NCBI GenBank assembly: GCA_029891345.1
Contig: CM057009.1
Coordinates: 230,197,178 to 230,261,177 of the forward strand
Direction: 5' to 3'
DNA: 64,000 nucleotides
DNA from: Dryococelus australis
Lineage: Eukaryota; Arthropoda; Insecta; Phasmatodea; Phasmatidae
In this document: one piece after another, positions 22,111-35,159 of the stretch
Layout of the letters: each line of letters begins with the position of its first letter
Numbering within the stretch: position 1 is the stretch's first letter
The notes under the pieces: generated by a model
Told to the model about the DNA's origin: nothing
The model's input: the letters and a program-made list of their open reading frames with translations, nothing else
The model's database searches: none
Translations under genes and position numbers: made by a program

Positions 22111-25100
22111 ATAGTGCATGGTAGTGTAAATACGTGATTCTATAGTGCACCACATAAATATAGGGCAATATAAAATGGCTTTAGGGTGATTACCGTTGGA
22201 CCACTTATGAAATGGAGATAAAGGACTTCATGTGAAAATGGAGTAAATAAATATAATGAGATGCAAGTGTTATTCAAGTCTTTATTATTGTTATACCTCG
22301 CATATTTCATCTCCACGTTATTTAATTTATAAAGCAAGTGTTAATTAATGTTATGAAAAATTGTGAAATAATTTATGGAATTGTTCCAGTAGCATGGTAC
22401 GAGTTTGTAAGTGTCTGCAGGTTGTTTTAGTAAGTGTGAAAGAATCTAGGTCTAGTGTGGCACGCTTATCCCCAACAGACGATATTTTGGGGATATAATG
22501 GAACATTCAGTAGACTCCATGACTCGAAAGGGCTAAGCCACAATTCGTCTATGCTCCGTCGGCAGCAACTTTTCGTGACAAACTTCTAACGTGCAATAGA
22601 ATGTAATTTTTACCGGAACCTTTTATTTATTTCGAGACATAGGAGACGCCTGCTCTCCTCTCCTGAGGTTTGCATTGATCATTGGAACTTAACTATTTTC
22701 ATTTATTCATTTTATGTCTTAGCACCATTTTGTTGTATCTCCATGCTGACAGGCTTATGCTGGCCCAGTTATCATGTAAAGTGTCCTCCGTCAGAGGAGT
22801 GTATCGTTCAAATGCACTAAATATACTACACATGAAGGGATTGCGACATATTATTTATGTGTATGCCTAATGGCATCCTGGGGCATGGGCCCCATATAAC
22901 ACCATTTAAATGTAATGTATTTCTCAATTTTCTTCTCTTATGTGATCGATGCAAAAACTTGTGTATTTTATGTACCTGATATGGCAAGGTGTGTGACCAG
23001 CCATAATAGGTTTCTTGTTTCGAAAAAAATCTCGGCACTTATACATCATGTAATTCTGAGTAGGTATGCAAATCACAGTAAATAATTAGGGGCAACATGT
23101 GTCAACCAGAGAAAGTTACATCTGGGTGAATCAACCTGTAACCCAGGGATCAGCAGTCAGCTCTAACAGAACTCCATGTCATCGCAATAGTGATACCTAG
23201 TGCCTACCGGGTAAAATATTACACCCTTGACAATCAACATCCACCATCGATGGCTTCACCATATGGGGTTTAAGTGCCTCTCCCGAGACAGTGAAGTGAA
23301 CGAAAACAGTGATTCAGCAACAGAGCGTCATTCAGCAGATGCCATGATGTCACCTCCACACATCCCAATGCTGCCTCCATGCATCCAGAAGCAGCCTCCA
23401 AGCATCCAGATTCTGCATCCATGTTTCCGGAGAGAGCCTACACGTGTCCCACCACCACTTCAATGCTTCCCGACACTGCCTCTACGCATCCATGGCACCA
23501 ACTCTATTCATCACAATGCTGCCTCGACACATCTTGATACCTTGCACCATACCCACTTCTGAAGACAAAGAACCACGAGACTGCTGCCAATCTCGGTACA
23601 TTAGACCGCCTGTGACACACTGCTTGCGCCACTGTAAACGGTCCTGCAAGCCAGCCACGTGGGATGTCTCTGTGCTGGTGGCCCAGCACGCGTTTCACAA
23701 ACGAAAAACCACACAAGAGCCGAGCTTTTGCTCCCTGGTGTTAATGGCGCTTATCTGCATGCCAACATAGCTTCAAACCGACTATGCATCAGAAAGGTGG
23801 GCAGAGAGACGACCAAATGAATATACAGGATATTTTGTTCTTGCCTCAACTTCGAGTAAAATTGCGCACTAGTGTCAAAAATAGTTTCGGTTTCAGACTG
23901 CTCTGTGACAACCACGAACAGTGTTTCAGACAGACATGCAATCACCTCCACAAAAATTAATTGTGTGAGCCAGTGAATTACCAAGTGAATTTGAGGGCAT
24001 CACTGCTTCTTATATGAACATGACACGTGTCTAATGTGTAGATAGGCTGGCAGATAGTTCCAACGTGTTGTCAGGTTGAAAATATAATGAATTCGGAGAG
24101 CTGACTTGTTCCTTAGAGTTGTTCTTCCTACGATCGTGGCAAATACTCAAAGTGCAGTTGCCTGCTCTTAGAATAAAATTAATACTGATAAAATAATTTT
24201 CTTACTTGTTGCATTAAGGAGTATCTGGTTTCCCCACACACCCATACGAAGCACGGTTACTTATTATTCAGACTAGTGAACTTTTAAAACATATATGGCC
24301 TTAAATTACAGGTTAAGAAATTTAGAGGGGGAAAGCTAGTACCTCAAGTGCCATGCGGCTAACTGGAAATAAATCACTCGTGGAAACTACTGATTGCTGA
24401 GATTTACTCATTTACATTGCTACATCCCTGTAGGAGAAAACTTACATCAGTGCTGCTTATTTCCCCATCAGCTCAGGTGACACTGCTAAATCACACATGG
24501 TCACATTAAATAAATTACCGCATTTTAATGGCTTTAGATTTACTCGAAGTTAAGCCTGCCCAGATAATGCAAACATGCTGCACTAATTCCTTTCACAGCA
24601 TTAAAAAATATAGCATGTACTCTGTGTGCCGGTTGTTACATATTGCTTACAAAAATAATCCTGTGAATAATATTCACTATAAAATAACATTACAACTGCA
24701 TGGATGTCATGGAGTTCAAAATCGCTTGAATGAACATAACATAAAATTGCAAAAAGACACTTTGAAAACACTGATAGATTTGCGGCTGTGAAGACTGGTG
24801 TCTTTATTAATTGCGACTCCTTGTGTGAACTTATCTTACCTTTAAAAGCACAAATTAATAATCAGAAATTTTACATGTTCTACTTTCAGATTCCTGCACC
24901 ACACGCACGTGGTCACAAATCGCTCAGCTCTGCACTTGCACCGACACTTGCCACACTTCACTGCATTTGCGCTCAAATAGCATGCACACACAGCAGGCAA
25001 ACGGGCTAAGGAGAAGTGGTTAAAGTGGACTAACCCAATTGTCGCCACTCGCATAAACGTTTCCACCAGCACATGTCACTGATGTTAGACCCACCTCCTT

Positions 25101-25160
25101 TTGTCTGCCTATCGTGGACAATGCACGTAGGGGCTTTTTGCCAGACCCCAAGTTCTGGAA
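22111..25160. other. Mixed stretch between Gypsy fragments, no gene recognised
   Basis: Includes a proline/cysteine-coding low-complexity patch at 23340-23520 made of units like CATCCAGAAGCAGCCTCCA. Everything else lacks recognisable domains. LTR sequence of the neighbouring Gypsy fragments may lie here, but no second copy is in the window to show it. Confidence 0.3.
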
Positions 25161-25169
25161 CCGCTGGCT

Positions 25170-26175
25170 GTTGCCGTCGTACCACATGATCTTAGCAACA
25201 CCATGATGCTCCTGTAATCATGCACTTGCAGCATGTCACAAGTGGCAATCTTCGGTGTGCTGAGTGGCGGTTCTCGTACGAGTTACATGATCCTTCATCG
25301 TCGCTGTCACTGCTGCTGTCCTCGTGCACAAGCCCACATCGCTGCCGGTAGCTAGTCGGACTATCAACCACAGGGGGGTTGGAGTCTCTCTCGGGGGATT
25401 CCCCAGCTGGTGTTGGCACTATTACTTCTTCTGTGGTGCTGTCTTCCTCGACCAGTGGTATCCTGAAGACGTGCGTCGTGTGGCCTCCTGAGCGAACCCC
25501 TCCCCGAGGTGAGGTGTCACTGTTGGTTGCTATTCCGGATCTCTTCGTGTTTCGCTGGTAGCCACTGCACCTTCGAACTCTGCAGAGCAGGCTGTCGGAT
25601 GCGCACTGGCTGGCGCCGATGCACCAGGCGACATTATGCCTTGGTCACCCAATACTAGTGGTCCTGGGGCAGGTACTGACCCACCTCTCGTGCTCGTTGC
25701 TTCCTCCTGGAGCTTGTCTCGATGGAGCCGTCGTGAGTCTCCAGGTTCCATGCGCCTCCTCCATGCATTGCATGCCTCTCCAGCCCTGCATGTTGCATGC
25801 TTTTTGCAGCCGTTTTTGAGGTGGCATCAGTCATTGGTGTTATGCACCCTCTATTATCTGTGCCTATGTAGTCTTGGCACCTTGGGGACGTGGCCTCGTC
25901 CGGCACCAGCGACATTGTGCCATATGGTGGGGGAATTCCTGAGGGAGGTGCCATCCCACTCTTCTCACCACTCCCTCACTCAGTGGTCTTGGTTGGCATT
26001 GCACCATCGTGGATGTTTTTGTCACCAGCCTCGTCATCGCGGACGTCTCAGGGTGATAGACGTATATCATCTCGGTGATACTTGCAAGTTTTCCTACCCA
26101 TGTGGACCAAGTAGGTGGTTGGCCATAGCCTCTTGATAACCCAGTGTGGGCCTGTCCATCGCACAACGAGTACGG
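25170..26175 (-). pseudogene. Integrase C-terminal GPY/F domain and tail of Gypsy pol
   Basis: Near 26060-26160 one frame reads GPHWVIKRLWPTTYLVHMGR followed by KTCKYHRDDIRLS, a good match to the GPY/F module that follows the integrase core in many Gypsy elements (GPYxVxxxxxxxTYxL...H.DxI.L). A proline- and serine-rich tail follows, with frames 25655-25954, 25530-25751 and 25192-25561; the last includes an acidic run, EDSSSDSDDEG, and ends in a stop near 25192. The upstream core, RT and protease of this copy are absent: gag sequence lies directly before it. Confidence 0.72.
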
Positions 26176-26340
26176 CGCAGCAGTTTTGGCAGGCTGTCGA
26201 ATGCTTGCAATTCCAGTAAACGTAGGCAGGTGTTTAAATAGTGTCTATGTGCATTTCGGGCCACTGGTGTTGTCTGGGCTGCTTCTGTCTTGTCTTAGTT
26301 CTCATTGCTGTTCCTTTTCTGTTTGCCAGCTTTGCGCAGG

Positions 26341-26668
26341 TTAAGGACTGTAGTTATTGGCGGGAAAAGATGTTAGAGGTGTCAGTGCCAGAAAAGATGT
26401 GAGAAAGATGCTTGGTATTTGCTGTGTAAATATTGGTTGTGGTTGGTATGCATAAAATTGCGGTAGGTAAGGTGTCATGGGTGGAAGTGATAGAGGTAAC
26501 AGGGGTAGGGTTGGCAATGGTTGCAAGCACTGGCCATGCGGTGCCGTATGATTGACAGTTGTCATAGGGCCCCGCTCGCAGGTGATGTGTGGTTGTCGGT
26601 ATATTCGACCTTGCAATGTACTTCCTCAGCTTGCGCTCCCTTTTCGTGTGTTCCTTCACTCTCGACAA
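26341..26668 (-). other. Proline/threonine-rich frame, probable gag tail
   Basis: Two overlapping minus frames (26341-26616 and 26354-26668) give proline-, threonine- and leucine-rich sequence without a domain. It lies just after the capsid-like pieces in reading direction. Which frame, if either, was used is unknown. Confidence 0.25.
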
Positions 26669-27129
26669 GACACATCATGTTTACTGTTGTAATGCTATCT
26701 CAGTCTGCTGGAATTGCATGCACGTTATTCCCAAACTGTCTTCCACTTGGCACACTGTATCACAAGGCTGGTTGCCGATGTGTTAATTGGTTGAGATGTT
26801 GTTGATCACAGCCTGTTTCAACTGTTCAAAGCACTCGTCGCAAATAAACTGAGAGGTAATTCATCCCATATCTGCATTGTATCTTTCAATAATCGATGGA
26901 CATGGAAATGACATTAGTCGTATTATAATCTTAGGAAGTGTGTTTGTTATAGGCTCAGGTATTTTTCCTTGTTCTCTCTTGTACTGTTTAAATTTCACAA
27001 ACATCACAAACGGTAAACTGTTGTTCATGATATTGGTGCGTATGAAGTCATGAGAGGCCGCTACATGGATGTGGAAGAACCTTTTTGTAGGGCCAATGAT
27101 CTGTGACAACATTGTGCTGTCATCTTTCG

Positions 27130-27250
27130 CAGCCGTTGTTAGCTGGAGTAGCGACATTGGTAGAAGGAATAGGGCGTGGCCATTGTTGTTGTCCCACACA
27201 CATGGTTTGAAGTGTGCATAGCAACATTTTGCTGTAGCATTGGTCCTGTC
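27130..27250. repeat. Diverged internal duplicate of 28090-28225
   Basis: Both segments share GCCATTGTTGTTGTCC and GCATAGCA at matching spacing, and similar flanks (GCAGCCGTTGTTAGCTGGA here, GCAGCCATGATCGGCTGGA in the other). The similarity covers about 130 bp, with the copies roughly 980 bp apart. Confidence 0.65.
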
Positions 27251-28089
27251 AACATTTTGTTCACCCTGAGGTCCTGTTTCCCGACTGTAATTTTCCCTTC
27301 TCCTCCTCTGTAGACTGTGTTGTTCTGCTGTGATATTCATTGTTCCAGTGTGAACCTCTACACTATCTACACAGTGCCAGTGGTGTTATTGGGTGTATTA
27401 CAGTGAGGGGTGGGGTGGTGTCGGTTGACTGATGTTCCTTAGTTTTGATAAGTAAAGTGGTTGTTGATGATTTGGTTGTACTTGTTGACACTATCGCACT
27501 CGCGTGTTTGTCCCGAAACTGTCCTTGTTCCCTTCGCGGATGCGCGACTTCGTGATCGCTGCATGGCTGTGTCGGAATACTCGCATCGAGTAGCATGACT
27601 GTATGAATGAAATCATATTCAGTGGCACGAATCACTGGTACTATGGCAGAATGTTATTCTGCTCGTGCAGTGCTGGCCACCATTTCAAAAATATCTGTAT
27701 GAGTGGAGTATATAAGGATAACCTTATATGTGACTTAGTTGTATAGTGATTCCTCTCCCTGTTCCTCATGGATCATCTTGCTGCATGCTCTTAATTATGT
27801 AAAGGTGTTTGTGAAGCGACATTTGAAGGTGTTACCAAATTCCGCCCACATCATGCCATAATACGTTATGCCATGCCACCACATTTTTGCAACACCTTCG
27901 AAATTTTCTCCGATGCTATTTTGCAAGTCATATTCGTCCAAATTGTAATGATTGAGCCTCTTTCTGCAGTTCTGTTGGAACGCTGCCGGGTTTTTACAGG
28001 GGAATGGCGAAATATGTCCATAGGGACTAAAACCTTGCTTGTGTGATGTTGGGTTGGCTGTAATTGGCTCGCTCGGCTGGAACATGCAG

Positions 28090-28225
28090 CATTCCATTGT
28101 GCTGATATATGCCGCAGCCATGATCGGCTGGATTATCAGCGTGGAGTGTGTGAGGGGCATTGCCATTGTTGTTGTCCTCACGCATGAGGCTGGAAGTAGG
28201 CATAGCAGCGACTGTTGTGGCATGC
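28090..28225. repeat. Diverged internal duplicate of 27130-27250
   Basis: This is the second copy of the gag-region duplication. It encodes the asparagine-rich stretch REDNNNGNAPH in frame 28027-28236; the other copy encodes WDNNNGHAL. Confidence 0.65.
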
Positions 28226-28448
28226 ACTGAGAGCATGAAAATTTGTTTGAGGGTTGATCTCTCCCTTCTTTTCTCATCATGTCGTGTTGCAGTGTGATGA
28301 AATTGATAGCAGTATTTTCCTTCTTTATGGAGGAATGTTGTTGATGATCTCCGACCGATGATTCATTATCGCAGCAGGCAAAGTCGATGAGAAATGTCTG
28401 GCATAGTGTGACTCGCTCTCAGGGTGTGTTACACTTGTCATTGTAAAC

Positions 28449-28733
28449 TCAAAGACATCGAGCACAAGCAAGTGATGAAGTCCCTATTCCTTTGCAGCAA
28501 CTGGAATTTGGACATTTCCTGAGGTTACGCGGAAATGGTTTTGGTGCATATCGTGTGATTAGTTGACCTCCAGAGTAGTTGCGTAGCACAGGCACGGGAA
28601 CGGTGTTGACAAAGTCCTGGACTTGTCGAGGTCTAATGCATTGTGCACATACATCTTCTGGTGCGGCCGTGGTGGGGCGCCTCCATGCCTTGCTGTAGAA
28701 TTCTGCATTCACATTTTGTATCTGTTCTTTCAT
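28449..28733 (-). pseudogene. Possible N-terminal gag frame
   Basis: A 94-codon minus frame upstream of the capsid fragment, ending in a cysteine-rich tail (CPNSSCCKGIG...CARC). I recognise no domain. Its place in the same strand and base-composition block suggests it belongs to the Gypsy gag leader, but it could be chance. Confidence 0.25.
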
Positions 28734-29299
28734 GCTGCTTCATTGCAGCATAGGCAGCTGCTGCCCTTGATGAAGTTCAATAAGAATGTGTCCAGTGTGG
28801 GCACATGATACACGCACTTCAAGCCTAATTTAGATGGCTGTCCATTTTCCATCTGCAAGTCCAGGCATCCAGGATCACCTGCATGATGCGGTTGACACAG
28901 ATGTTCCATTTTGCCAGTTGTTTACATTTTTATGCCGGGCCACGAGTCCTGACTGGTTCGCGGCTTTCACCCTGCAGTGTGTTGCGGGAGGGGTGGTGTC
29001 CCAAGCATGTTCAAGAGGGGGAGGCAGATGGCACGCTACCCCTCTGCTACTTCCTTTAGATGGCTGATGGGGCGGCGGACGTCAGGGGCTGTGGCGATCG
29101 TTGTGGTATCGTAAACAGGTCCCAAGATGGCGGATTATCCCCATGGTTATGAACAATGGCAATTAAATCCCTCGTTGCTCCGCCGGTGTTTTCTGGCTCA
29201 AAACTGGCATGGAAAAGGGCTTGCGAAAGGAAAATGGTGTTAAGAAAATTTGCCAGCAAACAAATGTGTGTGGACCATGGGTCCAAAGGAGCCTACTAT

Positions 29300-32200
29300 T
29301 CTGGTACATGTACAGCAACACATGATCACAAAGGAAATACATGAAACACTGGAAATGGACAAACAAGGGATCACAAAAAAAAGAATTACATAATGCATAG
29401 AAGATGCATGTGATGCTGAGAGGATCATTGTTTTATAGTGTTTTCAATGCTGGATGATATTGCAGGAGACTTTTGCGCGATTCGCGAAACAAAAGGGTTG
29501 CAGTTGGAAAGGGGCCATAAGGCACGGGAAAAAGGGCAGTCTGTTTGGCGGGAATGAAATGGCACAACGAAGGGCGACACTTGGCGGTATTTGGGTTGGA
29601 TCATAGGAGCATGGAAGGTTTTTGATTTTGGAAATGTGGTAGATGGTTTGCCAGGTTAGCAGGCGTCTGTGCAGAGAGCACAAATTGTGTGTCGTGGTGC
29701 CGACGTCCCAAGTGTGGCCTACTCCGATGATCCTCCGTCTGGTTGCTGTTAATGATGACAATGTAGAACTATATATTCATTATGCCTAGGCTACTAGGAG
29801 GTATTGTAGCTTCCATTAACGCTTGTTCACTCCAGTAAGGTTGTATCAGGCCACTGTATATACCTAATATTCAACTTATATGAAAACTGGTAATGTGACC
29901 GATATGTCGTCAAGTAATAAATATGCTTGCGAATCCATTTCAGCAACACGATTTAGTCAAGTAACCCTCATATGTGGCACTTTAACCTCTCTCATCCATT
30001 TAAGTAGGAGGCACTAGTATAGTGAAAATGGCACGTAATGCCTATTTATTAATAAATTAAAAATTAAGGGCCGGCTGTGTACAAAATGGGCTGGATTTTG
30101 GAGTGGTGCTCTGTCCCGGTATTCGAAAACATGACCAATGGTACCAAATGAAAAATTTTACTATTGCAAACTACATGGCCAGTACAAAAATTATGATAAC
30201 CCGGGTAGGCCGACACAGACGACTACTCCACATGAGTGCCAATATGTGACTACAGACGGCTGCATGGGATACCTGCCGCCAAGCATGGTGTTTCCGCATG
30301 ACATGGTAAACAAATTAAATATAAAAATATGATTGATGCGATGGGATGGACATGTGTACTGCTGATGGGATGATGATATGACACAATACTTTTAAACTTT
30401 ATTAAAATTTCCAACTAAAAAGAAAATATAAAACTATTAACTTATTACACTTTTGGTTGTTTATGTAATGTCCTAAAAATTATGCTTTCTTCAGGAAGAG
30501 TTTGATGACTCACAGTTCAGTGTTTGCTGGGCTTATTATGCCAGCTGGTTTTGAAAATGATGCTGTTTGATTGACGCAATGAAACCATTAGTACAAAAAC
30601 ACTTAAATATAAATAAAATAAAATATGCAAATCACCACCATGAGGCGATTATGTTAACCCTTGTGTTTTGTGGTCCATGTTCGGCCATGGCCTCAGGCTG
30701 CAGCTCCCGTACACGATTCTGGATGGCTACGGAATGAAATTCTGACAAACACTGGAAACCTGATAATAATTTAATCTACATTACACACAAATAAATAACA
30801 CTACCTCTGAATGAGATTATTCATAAACTTAATGCATCGTTATGATGTATAAAAGCACTGCATGGAAAATATTATGTTGTACATTGCGCAAAACCAATAC
30901 ATAATATTACACCCAAGAACAAAATAAATAGCACTGAAAAAATTATTACTATACAAGCAACGCTTCAAAATAACTATGCATACTGAGATAATCATAAATA
31001 TTACGGCAACATAACTTTGAAATGTAAACATACTTACACACACGTGACACATAACACAATAATAATGAGCACGTAACAAGTAATTACCTACAAATAATCA
31101 CTGTAAAATATATTTAGAAGACCATGGCAAAAATCTTCAATAAATAAGCTATAAAACAGAACACACCACTCGTGCATACGTGATGCACACATGCTACAAT
31201 TTAATGTAAAAACTGACCTAACTTAGCTGATGGTTACACTAGTACGCTGAGGCTGGTGGTACAGCGAACGAGCTAGGGTTAACGCTAACATAGTACACAA
31301 CAACTTCGTCCTCTGCAGTCGTGGGCACCACATCGACAACAGCAGGTCGACTCAGACATCAGAACAGAGTGCGTAATGCAGGTGGATAGGAATGGAATCT
31401 GCACTCACCTGCCAACTGTTACTATGTGACTCAAGAGACCTTCTCTTACTTTATTTACTACAAGAGGTAACTCTTGGAATTAATTAGCAACCGATCCAAT
31501 ATGGTGTTTACCCCAAGGCCACAGCTGTTAGGCACATGGGCAAATGGATGTGACGTCGGAGCAGCTTGTGCCAGAACGCCCGACGTGACCAACCAACACG
31601 CGATATAAACTGGTTTGCTGGCCAGATAATATGTGGTAAGTGACCCCAGTTCTTTTATTCCAAAAGTAATATTTTTCCCAGAGAGAATTTGTTCTTTGAT
31701 ATGTGTAAAACAACACACCCAGTGCATTTTTAGTGTAATTGAAAGTGGCTAACTTCATTTATTTTAGGGTTGGACTCGTCCATCAGGCAAAGATGCTAAA
31801 CTTCCATTAACCTAAAACAAATTTCCGGAAACCACAACACACTTCAAAAAACTTAAAACAAATTAACTGGAATTGAAATGCTGTGAACAACATGCTAATA
31901 TTCAGGCAAATATAATAAGGGTAATTTTGTAAACATTTTTAATGGGCCAATGATAATTATTTTCTATTACAGTGACAATCCCAATGATGTAACATTCTCA
32001 ACCATAAAATACACTTGTTCTGTCATGGGGATGTCACCAAAATATTCTGTGTATTTTTTATGTTTGTTGTACACGAAAAGTCATATTCAGTTTCTCAACT
32101 CAACATTTAGTGCCGGCTCATGCAGCATGTAGCGGAAATCGACGCTATTCGTTCCGTTCGTTCACAGCACTCGAACTAGTCAGCAGCATGGAAGCTACGC

Positions 32201-32867
32201 TGCGCGAATACACTCTGTCTATCACCTAGGCTGCAGACACTTTAACTTACAATAGCATTTCTAGTATACAGGAACTAATTTCTTCATATGTACCGAAGGG
32301 CAGACCACTGCCCTCCCATTTCATGGGAATTTAACGCACATGTGTAAAACTTAATTCTTCATATACGTCTCATGCCACTTTCGCAGCAAAATATCATCGG
32401 CAGACCTAGAGTGCTAGATTCGCATAATTTATTATGTGACAGCATCCTGTCCATGTATTCTTACATGATGTAAACAGCTTTGTCATCCTATTAGCGAGCG
32501 TTTCTTCATTGTACCTCAGTATGTTTAGGGCACTGCACCCCTTTGCCTTAGACCCACTGTTTAAATAATGTAAATTTCAGGCGTACAAAATGGCCAACAG
32601 TCTCCTAAGTGTAAAACAAGTGTAAGTGAAGGCAAGCGTGATTTATTCGTAAGTGTATATCAATGTCATTGCATCACGGCGGAGGTATTCAGGGTTCCAA
32701 AGAGCCATCGACCGAACAGAGTCCCATCATTATCTCTACCGATTTATGGTGCTGGGAAACGTCTACCACTTTTGTCCCAGCCTGAGATACCAGGTGTATT
32801 AAGCACCAACTTTACCTTCCGTGGAGAACCTCGCCCACGTTTATCATAAAAATGTTTTTGCAATAAA
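29300..32867. other. No gene recognised
   Basis: AT-rich with a few GC-richer patches (31250-31420, 31510-31620, 32100-32240). A strong 5' splice-site string occurs on the minus strand near 31409 (GGCAGGTGAGTGC), but no exon could be assigned. The 64-codon frame at 30138-30332 and the minus frames at 31458-31758 match nothing I know. Confidence 0.3.
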
Positions 32868-34480
32868 ATTCAACCAATTACTCTCTACTCTGAAAAAATC
32901 CTTTCACAATAACCAGCTATCTGTAAAGCAGACAAGATTCATTTTTACACAAAGCAAAATACTTTCTGATCAAAATGCAACAAAGCACAAACCAGCTTAT
33001 ATAATCCTTAAAAATTTTTCTTGTAACAGTGATAAGTCTATGTTGTAGACAACCACTTGTACAAGTCTGTGATTCATGATATCCTGTGTATAAAGTCGTT
33101 ATTAAACAAATTGAAGTATTCCATGTCTGCTTAGTAAACATCTTTCTTATGTTATTGCCTGTAAAATAATCTGTCTCAACTACTATGAACTGCTAAAGTT
33201 TTCGGTATTATAAAACAACATCTACTACTTATCTTGATAGTAAATATTTTTTGTGTGTAATAATCTTCCTCCAAAAATTATCTCCGCTTAAAAAAAAATT
33301 GCATCAGTTAAAAAAAAAGTCACTTTCAAATTTGAAAAAAAAAAATTATTATATAATGTAACATATCTGCACTTACAGAAAACATGCACACTATAATATG
33401 CAAATACAATCATGCTAAAATAATTAAATGTTATGTATGGTGGAAAATAATTATGCAGTTTTAAAATTTATGTTTCTTACAGTAATACTGTAGCACAAAA
33501 TGATAATGCAATAAAATCTGGGTAATTACAATCTACTCTGGAAAAAGAAATGTACTTGGTAACCAAAATTTTGCTAAGCAGACAAATTCATTGGTGTTAG
33601 AAGGGAATACTTTCATAGTTGTAATATAACAAATCACGAACTAACATGTCTGCTTTAACCAGAATTCTTCCTGTTTTCAATGTTGTAGACAACCACAATT
33701 ATGATTCCGTGAGTCATTATACAATGAGTATAAAGTCAATACTATTATACAGATCCACTTAACAGAAACACTTTTATAGTATTGTTACCAATAAATAATC
33801 CTGCTTAGCTTTATAAAATACTGCTGAAGTTATCAACACTATAAAAAATAACTATCTCTATGGCAAAATTTGTTTCGTGGCAATGTCTTCTTCACCAACC
33901 TCTTTCTGCTTTTAAAAAATAGTTTTCTAAATCAGCCTATAAAAGTCACTTTCATATTTGCAAAAAAAAATACATTTTAAAATGTAACTTATTTACACTT
34001 AAAATATAACACGCATACTATATAACACCTCTACATGCTAAAGTAAATCTTATGTTTGGTGAAAGACTTATACCTACATTTCACAGTGTTGATGTATTTT
34101 ATAAAAGTAATAGCATAACATGATTATGCAACAAAGTCAATCATTTACTTTGGTTAAACAGATTTTTGATAACCAGCATTCTGCTAATCAAATTCATTGA
34201 CACACTAAGGAAATCTTTTCTCATCATAATATAGCAAAGCACCAACCAACATATCCTTGCATAAGAAATAAAATATTTTGTAGCATTAACACTGTGGATA
34301 ATAATTCAAAAAACACCTTCCCTATAATTTTATAAACTACCTTACTCCTTTAAGACTTATAAAAATGGTTCCTGGTATCAAAAATATAGAAAATGATACA
34401 GCTATCTTCTTAGCTTCCAAAAATTCCTCTTTGGATCAGGTTGTAAAAATTCACATTCAGTTTTCCGAAAATACATTTTA
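32868..34480. repeat. Three diverged tandem units of about 630 bp
   Basis: Matching landmarks recur in the same order. AAAGCAGACAAGATTCAT near 32927, AAGCAGACAAATTCATT near 33575 and GCTAATCAAATTCATTG near 34173 correspond. ATGTTGTAGACAACCAC occurs near 33041 and 33681, with TGTGGATAATAATTC as the decayed form near 34292. AAAAGTCACTTTCAAATTTG near 33316 matches AAAAGTCACTTTCATATTTG near 33945. Periods are about 645 and 610 bp, and the third unit is partial with deletions. The sequence has no coding capacity. Confidence 0.75.
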
Positions 34481-34839
34481 TAGTTTTTCTTTCATACTGC
34501 TACAGCTCAGAATAGAACATATTTGCCTCAAATATTTTGCTTAGTTAAGAATACATTTTAAGAATTCAATTAAATTACTATTTCTTAAGAGTGATTAATG
34601 TAAAATTTTAACCTTTCGTATAACCTTATGACTAATGTATCATTTTTATCCAATTCCATCAGAAAAGCACGAATGAAAGCTATTTTAACACATTAATGAC
34701 TAACCGGATATCAAGATGAATTCTCCCTGGACCAATTTTATTCCTATACTGTTTTACCCTTAAAGGACTGTTAAACCTATATTTATACAATAAGTAGCCC
34801 TAAAAAATAATATATACTAATATAACTGATAATTTCTGA

Positions 34840-34904
34840 AGAGGGTGTATACTACCTCTATGGTCCACAGTGACAGACTGTGGTGGTCGTATACGCCCAC
34901 TATA
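34840..34904. repeat. Nested hairpin near the piggyBac left end
   Basis: Outer arms are GGGTGTATACTACC (34843-34856) and GGTCGTATACGCCC (34885-34898). The inner arms CCACAGT and ACTGTGG surround GACAG. Subterminal palindromes of this sort are candidate transposase-binding sites. Confidence 0.7.
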
Positions 34905-35159
34905 TGCTTTTAGTAAAGGGGAGGGATGTTCAGCGGCAATTTTTTGCTAAGGGGGCATTCCTGGAATGTGGGGGGAAGGGTTGTGAGGTTTAGCAATGTT
35001 TGTTGCTAGGAATGGTATTTCAGTAATGTTTGGCGAGGTAGGGGGAAGCAACCAACAAACAATAGTCTTTCTTTTTTAGTGCTCGTATCTTCTTCAAAAT
35101 GACTAGTTGTGTTTCTTCGTGAACAAAGAGCATTGTTGATTGACTCTAAACAACAAGTT

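Larger units (their letters stand above)
26800..28280 (-). pseudogene. Gag capsid fragment(s) of a Gypsy element
   Basis: The frame 27795-28280 contains NPAAFQQNCRKRLNHYNLDE, then GENFEGVAKMWWHGITY, then MMWAEFGNTFKCRF. This is the pattern of the Gypsy gag capsid family: a segment ending G-x-A-x-x-W-W followed by W-x-x-F-x-x-x-F. The frame 26861-27340 continues in the same sense, with EPITNTLPKIIIRLMSFPCP in the place of the capsid C-terminal half. An N-terminal piece is partly duplicated. Stops and frame changes separate the parts. Confidence 0.72.
19560..29300 (-). mobile_element. Scrambled block of Ty3/Gypsy fragments
   Basis: All recognisable pieces are on the minus strand, but their order from high to low coordinate is gag capsid, integrase C-terminal domain, integrase core, zinc knuckle, protease, RT N-terminus. 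No single Gypsy element has this order, so at least two copies are joined, with deletions or rearrangement. By eye the block is more GC-rich than the AT-rich DNA around it, which suggests a later arrival or a different base-composition history. LTRs were not identified. Confidence 0.75.

Noticed and set aside
23227-23562. Proline-, histidine- and cysteine-rich frame resembling a repeat protein
   Set aside because: Arises from short CATCC/GCCTCCA repeats; no start context or neighbours to support a gene.
25619-26136. Plus-strand frames of 66-166 codons in the GC-rich block
   Set aside because: They lie opposite the better supported integrase C-terminal domain and tail on the minus strand.
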